Source: an uncultured Flammeovirgaceae bacterium
GTDB lineage: Bacteria > Bacteroidota > Bacteroidia > Cytophagales > Cyclobacteriaceae
NCBI GenBank assembly: GCA_937138955.1
Contig: CAKZPJ010000349.1
Span: 1 to 7,146 of the forward strand
Direction: 5' to 3'
Length of the DNA stretch: 7,146 nucleotides
Of this stretch, positions 1-5,168 are shown piece by piece. A program made the translations under genes and the position numbers. Position 1 is the stretch's first letter, and each line of letters starts with the position of its first letter. The notes beneath the pieces are model-generated. The model worked only from the letters and a program-made list of their open reading frames with translations, searched no databases and was not told where the DNA came from.

Positions 1-584
1 CTAATCCTTCGCAAGAAGTACGTAACCAGATTGGGCAAGCTTTGTGGGATTTCTACAATCATCAGGTACACTATATCAAGCAAGTTCACGCTGACCCACA
101 CCCGGGCAATTTCTTATTCAGAGAAGATGGTACTATGGGTGTTATTGACTTTGGCTGCGTGAAGGAGATTCCTGAGCAATTCTATGAGCAATATTTTAGC
201 CTGATCCGACAAGATATTCTGCTCAAGCCTGAGCAGTTAGATGAGATTTTCCACGATCTGGCTTTTATCAACAACAATGATTCAGAAGCGGACAAGAAAG
301 TGTTTAAAGCCATCTTTGTAGAGATGATTCAGCTTTTGGGTCGGCCGTTCCACTACGATGAATTTGACTTTGCTGATGACAGTTATTTTACCCAAATTTT
401 TTCTCTGAGCGAGCGAGTATCCAATACTGAAGAAGTAAGACGCTCTCGCACTGCTCGTGGCCCTCGCGATGCGCTGTATATCAACCGCACTTATTTCGGT
501 TTATATAACCTCCTTAATGCGCTTCAGGCAAAAGTTATTACTCGGAAGCCGACGTGGTTAGAAGCTAAAAAGCTGAGTGCTTAA
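1..584 (+). CDS. AarF/ABC1 (UbiB-like) kinase family protein, C-terminal part
   Basis: The reading frame is open from base 3, so the gene starts left of the window; about 194 codons remain of a family usually 430-560 aa long. The ABC1 catalytic signature HADPHPGN lies at nt 87-110, with the presumed catalytic Asp and metal-binding Asn. It is followed by the DFG-type metal-binding motif (VIDFGC, Asp at nt 147-149). The helical C-terminal lobe follows and ends at TAA. These atypical protein-kinase-like ATPases are known for roles in quinone biosynthesis or lipid handling at membranes; the actual substrate here cannot be told. The lysine- and Ala-rich-loop motifs of the family would be upstream of the window. 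A TTG at 42 is an in-frame codon within the conserved domain, not a plausible start. The next gene begins 11 bp after the stop, so the two may be co-transcribed. Confidence 0.93.
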   Translation, partial: NPSQEVRNQIGQALWDFYNHQVHYIKQVHADPHPGNFLFREDGTMGVIDFGCVKEIPEQFYEQYFSLIRQDILLKPEQLDEIFHDLAFINNNDSEADKKVFKAIFVEMIQLLGRPFHYDEFDFADDSYFTQIFSLSERVSNTEEVRRSRTARGPRDALYINRTYFGLYNLLNALQAKVITRKPTWLEAKKLSA

Positions 585-595
585 CTTACTGCTAT

Positions 596-1285
596 TTGCT
601 TATCACATATTCTATAGCGACACGATCATTAACCCTAGTGCTTAGCCTCGTACTAGGGTTAATTACTTTATCGCTATCAGCTCAGCAATACCAGTACGCT
701 GGGCTGTTCGGAGAAAATGCTTACGACATACAGGTGCTTAAGCAACAAGAAGATGGCAAATCAGTATTGGTATTAGAAGAAAAGGAGCGTTACTCTAAGC
801 ATACGTTTCACCCCAAGCTAGGCACCGAAGAATGGGTGTTACGTGACGAAAAAGAAAATCATAATTTTACGGCTCAACGAACGAACGACCAGATTAAAAT
901 TTGGGGCACATTTCAAGGTGAGTCAGTTGAGAAAACCGTTGATATTGATGAGCGTCTATGGTTCAATAAGCTAGACCACGGATTAAGCGAATTTGCTGTT
1001 TCTGAACAGCATGAGCTATCATTTTGGGTGCTGAAGCTGCTTTCAGATTTAGACCCGCTAAAGATGGAAGCGAAAAAAGTAGGCACTGAATCACTCACGA
1101 TTGATGGAAAAACCTATGAGGCAGTAAAAGTAAAGCTTACCATTGATAATTTCATGCTTTCTAAACTCTGGTCAGCCGAGCTTTGGTACCGCGCTTCGGA
1201 TGGGCTTTTTCTTCGCTACGAGGGAGCCAACGGTGGTCCGGGTACTCCCACTACGATTATTGAGTTAGATGAGAAGGTTGACTAA
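596..1285 (+). CDS. Secreted protein of unknown function (possibly DUF6134/DUF3108-like)
   Basis: This 229-aa protein has a clear Sec signal peptide: Arg10, a long Leu/Val core at residues 12-27, and a likely cut after SLSA (residue 29) before QQ. The mature part is charged, beta-prone and without membrane segments. Near the C-terminus, about residues 196-220, a stretch of the form WYRASDG...RYEG..GGPGTP resembles the closing strands of periplasmic DUF6134/DUF3108-type proteins. I recall that family only loosely, so the match is weak. The frame is open back to nt 569 and contains no ATG; TTG at 596 is the only sensible start that keeps the signal peptide, and no Shine-Dalgarno is visible. It sits 11 bp behind the AarF-like gene, which suggests an operon. 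A perfect inverted repeat lies within the signal-peptide codons. The coding assignment is firm; the function is unknown. Confidence 0.8.
   Translation: MLITYSIATRSLTLVLSLVLGLITLSLSAQQYQYAGLFGENAYDIQVLKQQEDGKSVLVLEEKERYSKHTFHPKLGTEEWVLRDEKENHNFTAQRTNDQIKIWGTFQGESVEKTVDIDERLWFNKLDHGLSEFAVSEQHELSFWVLKLLSDLDPLKMEAKKVGTESLTIDGKTYEAVKVKLTIDNFMLSKLWSAELWYRASDGLFLRYEGANGGPGTPTTIIELDEKVD
628..663 (+). repeat. Perfect 12-bp inverted repeat inside signal-peptide codons
   Basis: Arms ATTAACCCTAGT (628-639) and ACTAGGGTTAAT (652-663) are exact reverse complements separated by 12 nt. A G-U and a C-G pair could extend the stem inward. No T-run follows on either side, so it is not a standard intrinsic terminator. 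It codes for the hydrophobic core of the secreted protein's signal peptide, about 30 nt after the TTG start. It could be an mRNA hairpin affecting early elongation, a dyad protein-binding site, or a by-product of repeated Leu/Val codons. Confidence 0.6.
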
Positions 1286-1293
1286 CTCGTCTG

Positions 1294-1383
1294 CTATTTT
1301 GTCTTGTTAACCACTACTTTTAAGGTTTTTTTGGCTGACTCAATACGATATTTTACGTACTCTGCTCGTGCTTCATTTGTCAT
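1294..1383 (-). pseudogene. HEPN-domain protein remnant (N-terminal 29 codons)
   Basis: Reading minus from ATG at 1383, a 29-codon frame begins MTNEARAEYVKYRIESAKK and ends at TAG (1294-1296). The pattern Y(V/I)xYRIxxAxxT is how many short HEPN proteins encoded next to MNT nucleotidyltransferases begin. Those proteins are usually about 120-140 aa, so more than three quarters is missing, including the region that would hold the RX4-6H RNase motif. After about codon 22 (KTLKVV) the similarity fades, and the next gene's 3' end lies only 8 bp beyond the stop. This suggests a deletion junction near 1300-1320. Its ATG overlaps the stop of the upstream MNT pseudogene as ATGA, the usual arrangement for such pairs. 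The call rests on family pattern recognition and no alignment was run. Confidence 0.6.
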
Positions 1384-1697
1384 AAAGAGATGCTTTCCTG
1401 AGTAACATTTTCGTAAAATGGTGTGATACTCTGCCTAGTACGCCACTGGTTTCTTGAGTAAATAAATAGAGAAATAGGTTCGGCAGTATCTAGCTCCACA
1501 TCATATATTTTATCTCTAAATCTCCTTTCAATAGCTAAATCTACTTAATAGTCTGTAAGTACCAAGATGTCCCAATCTGAATCAATCCGTTCATCACCTC
1601 GAGCCTGAGAGACGTACAGAATAACCTCTGCATTGATATCTACAGATGTTACAGCATCTCGGATTAATTGGCTGATATATTGTTTGTGCGATTTTAT
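1380..1697 (-). pseudogene. MNT-type nucleotidyltransferase domain protein, inactivated
   Basis: The minus-strand frame from 1697 to TGA at 1380-1382 is 105 codons, the usual length of stand-alone minimal nucleotidyltransferases. Taking codon 1 as ATA at 1697, it reads LYVSQARGDERIDSDWD at about 27-43, then ILVLTDY, a TAA at codon 51 (1545-1547), and continues in the same frame with VDLAIERRFRDKIYDVEL and PISLFIYS to a normal C-terminus. The family motif is GSxARG...SDxD. The two metal-binding Asp residues of the D-W-D are kept (codons 41 and 43), but the Gly of the GS motif is Val. Three lesions are therefore visible: no start codon (ATA where ATG would fit), G29V in the nucleotide-binding GS motif, and an internal stop. 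No frameshift is needed, so decay is recent or slow. It is the antitoxin or transferase half of an MNT/HEPN pair. Confidence 0.78.
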
Positions 1698-1719
1698 ATC
1701 TCTACAATTGGTCTTTCAC

Positions 1720-1739
1720 TTTCGTATTAACGATACAAA
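1720..1739 (-). promoter_or_regulatory. Small dyad upstream of the MNT pseudogene, possible operator
   Basis: On the plus strand TTT-c-GTAT (1720-1727) and ATAC-AAA (1733-1739) form an interrupted dyad with one bulged base, 23 nt upstream of the proposed MNT start. Toxin-antitoxin operons often carry such operators. The symmetry is short and the region is AT-rich, so this is only a candidate. The rest of the 1698-1783 spacer holds nothing else I can support beyond a 5-bp dyad at 1769-1780. Confidence 0.2.
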
Positions 1740-1783
1740 CAAGCTTAGGTAGGGTTCACTAGACGTTGATTTGTCCAAATATC

Positions 1784-2125
1784 TCACTGCTCTTCTAATA
1801 CCGAATTTCCTTTTGACTGGTCACCCGATGTCCACTGCCACGCTTCGTGTAGTCTAAGCTTTCCGTTAGACATTACTTCAGGAGTAGAATGACAAATACC
1901 CGTCATCAATTCATCACAATTATTTATTTGATGGTAGCGCATATCAATACTTCCATCTTGCTTTACTAAGCCCACCAAATGTCCTGTCTTAATTTTTCCA
2001 CCTGAATACGCTGAAGTTAGTATATTTCCGCTTTGTTTATAATGGAAAACAGTCTCATCTGAGGTTTCTCCATTTTCAGTATTTTGTACTGGTTTGAAAA
2101 ACTTATTATTGTAGTTTATTTTCAT
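1784..2125 (-). CDS. Small conserved protein of the family commonly labelled 'N-acetylglutamate synthase'
   Basis: This 113-aa protein starts at ATG 2125 and ends at TGA. It has no signal peptide or membrane segment. The pattern NYNNKFFKPVQNTENGE near the N-terminus, followed by FHYKQSGNILTSAYSGGKI, GHLVGLV, MRYHQIN, ELMTG and HEAWQWTSGD, matches what I remember of a short family of about 110 aa in Bacteroidota and Firmicutes that databases often name N-acetylglutamate synthase. The protein has no GNAT acetyl-CoA loop (Q/RxxGxG/A) and is far shorter than true ArgA, so that name is doubtful. The composition suggests a small beta-barrel-like fold with Gly turns and aromatic strands, but this is inference. 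It lies 12 nt after the HAD gene and is likely co-transcribed with it. Biochemical role unknown. Confidence 0.85.
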   Translation of the reverse strand: MKINYNNKFFKPVQNTENGETSDETVFHYKQSGNILTSAYSGGKIKTGHLVGLVKQDGSIDMRYHQINNCDELMTGICHSTPEVMSNGKLRLHEAWQWTSGDQSKGNSVLEEQ

Positions 2126-2137
2126 CGATTTTGCTAT

Positions 2138-2764
2138 TCAACGTAATAAAGTTAACAATTCATCGGGGTGGTAAATAAGATGTTGTGGATTCAGTTGGGC
2201 TAGGGCTTCGGCAGTATTAGCTCCCCAAGAAACAGCAATCATATCGATACCGGTTTTCTTGGCGGCGTCAATATCGCGGGTTTCATCGCCAATATAGGCC
2301 ATCTCTTGCTGCTGTAGCTGTTGCCGTTTAAGTAGTTGCTTGAGCACTCGGCTTTTTCCGAATAAAGAAGGTGACGAATAGACAAATTCAAAAAATGTCA
2401 TGCTGTTAGCAGCCAGAAACCGCTCTACATTTGGTTGGGAATTGGAAGTGACAATGCCAAGCTGGTACATTGTTTTCAATTCTTCCAGCACCTCTTTTAT
2501 AGAGCCAATAGGTTGAATCAGGTGCATCTCTTTCTTTAGTTCAGCTTTCATACGAAGTGCAATAGCCGGAACACGCAGCAGTGGAATTTTCAGTATCTTT
2601 AGTGCCTCGCGCGAACGTACTCCTCGAAGCTTTTCAATCTCATGGTCAGCTACGTATCGGTACCCGAAATCTTCGGATAGGCGATTGCTAATGGATAAAA
2701 TGCGGGGTAGTGTATCGGCAATAGTACCGTCAAAATCGAAAACGAGGGTTTTCTTAGCTTCCAT
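2138..2764 (-). CDS. HAD-superfamily hydrolase, phosphoglycolate phosphatase-like
   Basis: This 208-aa cytosolic phosphatase has all four HAD motifs. Motif I is DFDGT with nucleophile Asp10 and acid/base Asp12. Motif II is TSN at 106-108, motif III is Lys137 in GKSRVLKQL, and motif IV is GDETRD at 159-164. The helical cap between motifs I and II (about residues 17-85) is the C1 type found in Gph/PGP-like enzymes, which act on small phosphate esters; the substrate is not deducible. I chose ATG at 2764, whose product MEAKKTLVFDFDGT puts the nucleophile at the usual distance from the N-terminus. The frame stays open for 28 more codons to an ATG at 2848, but that stretch lies inside the upstream gene and looks unlike the family. 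The start overlaps the upstream gene's end by 11 nt, consistent with translational coupling. Confidence 0.92.
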   Translation of the reverse strand: MEAKKTLVFDFDGTIADTLPRILSISNRLSEDFGYRYVADHEIEKLRGVRSREALKILKIPLLRVPAIALRMKAELKKEMHLIQPIGSIKEVLEELKTMYQLGIVTSNSQPNVERFLAANSMTFFEFVYSSPSLFGKSRVLKQLLKRQQLQQQEMAYIGDETRDIDAAKKTGIDMIAVSWGANTAEALAQLNPQHLIYHPDELLTLLR

Positions 2765-3146
2765 CCTTTTTTCGTTCTCGTCGGGACGGAATTCCCCCAG
2801 CACGCCCAATAAAGGTATTGGAATTAAAGATGAATACTGCTCCGGCAACTCCCACTACTCCTCCGGCAAATATTAATGGTTGCCCCCATTCACCGTAGTC
2901 TTCGCTACCGCCCAGCACTCCTCCCAAAATAACGATAGAGTACCCAATAGCAGATGTTAGAATACCGGTACGAAACCGATTATGTGATATGCGTAGATTG
3001 GTCTGAGTTTCTTCTAGCTCGGTACGTAATTGCATAATTTCGGCCCGTAGCGAGTCTTGATTGAGAGAAGTTGACGATGAATTATTCTGAGCAAATAATG
3101 ACGTTGAAAAGCCGAGTATGCATAAAAGTGAAAAAAAATAACGCAT
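2754..3146 (-). CDS. Small membrane protein with signal peptide, coiled coil and two TM segments
   Basis: I do not recognise the family. The 130-aa product starts at ATG 3146 with a signal peptide (MRYFF, hydrophobic core to residue 19, likely cut after LFA before QNN). A Ser/Asn linker follows, then a heptad-like stretch at about 31-52 (DSLRAEIMQLRTELEETQ) predicted to be coiled coil. Two hydrophobic helices lie at about 61-80 and 90-108, joined by a short acidic loop (GGSEDYGEWG). The tail is basic and hydrophilic (SRRERKKDGS). This is an inner-membrane protein with a coiled-coil head facing the periplasm, if the signal peptide is cleaved. It leads an apparent operon with the HAD hydrolase and the small 'NAGS-like' protein, although no functional link is obvious. 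No convincing promoter is seen in the 112-bp spacer upstream. Confidence 0.75.
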   Translation of the reverse strand: MRYFFSLLCILGFSTSLFAQNNSSSTSLNQDSLRAEIMQLRTELEETQTNLRISHNRFRTGILTSAIGYSIVILGGVLGGSEDYGEWGQPLIFAGGVVGVAGAVFIFNSNTFIGRAGGIPSRRERKKDGS

Positions 3147-3170
3147 AGGTCAAAGTAGGATTTAGTTGCT

Positions 3171-3227
3171 GGATATTGGGGGTTGAGTCTTCATGGTTAG
3201 AATTATATGAGTTATAGAACCCAATCC
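3171..3227. repeat. Imperfect long-loop inverted repeat in intergenic spacer
   Basis: GGATATTGGGGGTT (3171-3184) and AACCCAATCC (3218-3227) are complementary apart from two 2-nt bulges, with a loop of 33 nt. It resembles the degenerate TATTGGG-type spacer sequence I associate with Bacteroidota intergenic regions. No function can be assigned. It is not followed by a T-run, so it is not a normal terminator. Confidence 0.3.
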
Positions 3228-3243
3228 CTAACTTCTAATACCC

Positions 3244-3261
3244 AAAAATAAGCATAGCTTA
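3244..3261 (-). terminator. Weak candidate terminator for the sensor/regulator operon
   Basis: On the minus strand the stop codon of the LytTR gene is part of TAAGC-TAT-GCTTA followed directly by TTTTT (3244-3248). The 5-bp stem with a 3-nt loop is weak and AT-rich, but its place right at the gene end and the T-run fit an intrinsic terminator. It may need Rho or may not function. Confidence 0.3.
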
Positions 3262-4014
3262 GGTATTTAACCAAGCTTTAAAGAAGGTGACTTTCTCTCG
3301 ACTGACAATAACGTCTTGTTCGGCGGCAGGCTGTAGGGTTAATTTTAAGCGACCATTAGCATAATTCTGTATGCCTTGAATAATATCAATGTTAATGATG
3401 TAGGATCGGTTTACTCTAAAAAAGCATTCGGGAGGAAGTAAGTCGTGCTCTAACCGTTCCATGGTATAGTCAATCACGTAGCGTCTAGCCTCTTTGGTAA
3501 CTAAGTAAGCCACCTTACCATCTGCTTGAAAGTAAGCTACCTCGTTTTGAGTTATAGAATGATAATGATTTCCAGATTTCACCAAAAAACGCGATTGGTA
3601 GGGCGGGTTTAGCCGAGCGTGCATCTGTTGTAATAACCGATTATCTACTACTGGGCGTATCTGCTGGCGTATAAATCGTTGTAAAGCTGCCTTAAGCTCA
3701 GCTGGGTCAATTGGTTTCAGTAGATAATCAATACTATTGAGCTTAAAAGCTTGTAAAGCGTACTGATCGTAGGCCGTAGTGAACACTACCGGAGTGTCTA
3801 CTTCAATTCGGTTGAAAATTTCAAAACTGATTCCGTCGGATAGCTGAATATCGAGAAACACCAAATCTACCGGATCGCCTTTGGCAAAGAACTCAACGCA
3901 GTCTTCTATAGTGTCGAGAGTATCTCGTACTCGTATTGACTCATCACATTGAGTAATTAGCTCGGTGAGCCGTTCACTGGCGAGGGGCTCGTCTTCAACA
4001 ATAAGTACATCCAT
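3259..4014 (-). CDS. LytTR-family response regulator
   Basis: This 251-aa DNA-binding regulator has an N-terminal receiver domain with the acidic pocket Glu7-Asp8, phospho-acceptor Asp55 in LVFLDIQL, the Thr79/Thr80 switch in VVFTTAYDQYAL, and Lys100 in YLLKPID. A linker at about 105-140 leads into a LytTR domain at about 142-250. Characteristic LytTR segments are present: VAYFQADGKVAYL, FFRVNRSYIINI and the terminal VSREKVTFFKAWLN. LytTR proteins bind tandem direct repeats near promoters; the targets are not known here. The start is ATG 4014, giving the usual MDVLIVEDEP opening. It lies 2 nt after the stop of the LytS-type kinase and is surely co-transcribed with and phosphorylated by it. 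The length is typical for the family and all key residues are intact. Confidence 0.96.
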   Translation of the reverse strand: MDVLIVEDEPLASERLTELITQCDESIRVRDTLDTIEDCVEFFAKGDPVDLVFLDIQLSDGISFEIFNRIEVDTPVVFTTAYDQYALQAFKLNSIDYLLKPIDPAELKAALQRFIRQQIRPVVDNRLLQQMHARLNPPYQSRFLVKSGNHYHSITQNEVAYFQADGKVAYLVTKEARRYVIDYTMERLEHDLLPPECFFRVNRSYIINIDIIQGIQNYANGRLKLTLQPAAEQDVIVSREKVTFFKAWLNT

Positions 4015-4016
4015 AT

Positions 4017-5060
4017 TTATACCGCTACCTTTTTTACCAGCGGTAACTTAACTGTAAAGTGAGTTTCGTTTTCTTCAATTTGCACCTCTTGCTGAGTTAG
4101 ATAGGCAAACCGCTGTTGTATATTTTGTAGACCTAACCCGCCCGATTCGATATATGTTTGGCGACGCTGAAGATTGTTACGAACAACTAAATGGTCACCA
4201 TCCAGAAAAATCTTGATAGTAAGAGGTCTTTTCTTAGAAACAATATTGTGTTTGATAGCATTCTCGACTGGAATCTGCATAGCAGCTGGAGGAATAGAGT
4301 AGCTTTCCATCTGCTGGTCCGATAAGTCCGTATGGATGGCAATACTTTCGCCAAACCTAATTCTTAGTAGGAAAATAAATGCCTCTACAAATTCCATTTC
4401 TGCTTTTAGACTAACTATTTCACTCTCTTGATTGTATAACAAATAGCGATATACTCGCGATAGTTGCTGAATAAAATTAGTAGCTATATCTGCATCTTTG
4501 TGGACTAACTCGGTTAGTACATTAAATGAGTTGAATAAAAAATGAGGATTAATCTGGTTGCGGAGAGATTCGAACTGAGATTCGGCATTTATAGTTTTCA
4601 GTCGTTCTGCTTCTAGTCGGCTATCTTTCAACTTACTGTTGAAGTAGATAATAGCATTTACAGTATGTAGGAATAAATTAATGCGAAAAGCAAACGCTAG
4701 AGCCAATTTTAGAAGTGACATATTTTCCATTAATACCCCACCCTGCCATAAGGTAGCACCATACACTACCACTAAAGAAGAGAATAGCACGTTAACCAAA
4801 CTCAGTAAAAAGTAAGGGACTAACGGAGTAAGGCGGGAGAGACTAAGAGCTAAACGTAAGCTTATCTGCTTCCAGAGCCAACGATTAACCTCCCAAACTA
4901 ATACTACAACCGAAAGTATTAGTGTAAAAAATTGCCATTTTGCTAACGAGATTTCCAGTAGCTGATCACCACTGGTAAATAGAATGTTTAGGTAGGAATA
5001 CCCCGCCAGCAGTAGGATAAATAAGTAGCGATAACGATGATGAAATATGTTAACATTCAT
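4017..5060 (-). CDS. LytS/YehU-type membrane sensor histidine kinase
   Basis: This 347-aa inner-membrane kinase (numbering from ATG 5060) has four hydrophobic segments at about 10-28, 41-57, 78-105 and 116-140, with no sizeable periplasmic sensor domain. A coiled-coil linker at about 142-165 leads into the His_kinase (PF06580) core. The phospho-acceptor is His173 in NPHFLFN (171-177). The ATPase domain carries an N-box PVENAIKHN (264-272) and a G-box-like GGLGLQN (307-313). The short GHKL-like domain with no classic HisKA dimerisation helices is typical of kinases paired with LytTR regulators. A TTG three codons upstream (5069) is in frame; I preferred the ATG, which has GGAG 9 nt in front of it. 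The stimulus is unknown; the compact membrane domain suggests sensing within or near the membrane. It is the first gene of a two-gene operon. Confidence 0.95.
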   Translation of the reverse strand: MNVNIFHHRYRYLFILLLAGYSYLNILFTSGDQLLEISLAKWQFFTLILSVVVLVWEVNRWLWKQISLRLALSLSRLTPLVPYFLLSLVNVLFSSLVVVYGATLWQGGVLMENMSLLKLALAFAFRINLFLHTVNAIIYFNSKLKDSRLEAERLKTINAESQFESLRNQINPHFLFNSFNVLTELVHKDADIATNFIQQLSRVYRYLLYNQESEIVSLKAEMEFVEAFIFLLRIRFGESIAIHTDLSDQQMESYSIPPAAMQIPVENAIKHNIVSKKRPLTIKIFLDGDHLVVRNNLQRRQTYIESGGLGLQNIQQRFAYLTQQEVQIEENETHFTVKLPLVKKVAV

Positions 5061-5073
5061 ACTACACAACTCC

Positions 5074-5097
5074 GGTCAACAATTGGTGGCTAACATT
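5074..5097 (-). promoter_or_regulatory. Short direct repeat in the leader of the kinase gene
   Basis: On the minus strand AATGTTAGCC (5097-5088) and ATTGTTGACC (5083-5074) share 7 of 10 bases, starting 14 bp apart, and lie 14-37 bp before the kinase start. Each has a central GTT, like LytTR half-sites, so autoregulation by the downstream regulator is possible. The spacing is shorter than the roughly two helical turns common for LytTR sites, and no promoter boxes are clear, so this is weak. Confidence 0.2.
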
Positions 5098-5113
5098 TAG
5101 ACGGTAAATGAAT

Positions 5114-5147
5114 AAAAAGAAACCCTGACCACAAGGTTCAGGGTTTC
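5114..5147 (-). terminator. Rho-independent terminator of the FAS1 gene
   Basis: Perfect 10-bp arms GAAACCCTGA (5119-5128) and TCAGGGTTTC (5138-5147) form a stem. Alternatively it extends to about 12 pairs with one bulged base and an ACAA-type loop. On the minus strand the stem is followed at once by TTTTTATTCATTT. It lies 21 nt downstream of the FAS1 stop codon. No T-run follows on the plus side, so it acts on the minus strand only. It separates the FAS1 gene from the sensor/regulator operon. Confidence 0.9.
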
Positions 5148-5168
5148 AATATACTACCAAATCGCCTA

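Noticed and set aside
913..1098. 61-codon open frame on the minus strand inside the secreted-protein gene
   Set aside because: It is antisense to a well-supported signal-peptide-bearing gene, is Ser-rich as expected for a shadow frame, and has no family resemblance.
1311..1330. Plus-strand T-run after the secreted-protein gene as an intrinsic terminator
   Set aside because: Only a 4-bp AACC/GGTT stem with an 11-nt loop precedes the T-run; too weak to call, and the T-run is accounted for by Lys codons of the HEPN remnant on the other strand.
1698..1783. Possible extra small gene between the MNT pseudogene and the NAGS-like gene
   Set aside because: No start-to-stop frame of meaningful length with family features is seen on either strand.
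2765..2848. Longer HAD start at ATG 2848
   Set aside because: The extra 28 residues overlap the coding region of the membrane protein and do not resemble HAD N-termini; ATG 2764 places the nucleophile normally.
2685..2876. Plus-strand 63-codon frame across the HAD / membrane-protein junction
   Set aside because: It is antisense to both genes, including the conserved DFDGT motif region, with no independent coding evidence.
3147..3160. TACTTTG near the membrane-protein start as a Bacteroidota -7 box (TAnnTTTG)
   Set aside because: It has one base too few between TA and TTTG, lies only a few nt from the start codon, and has no matching -33 element.
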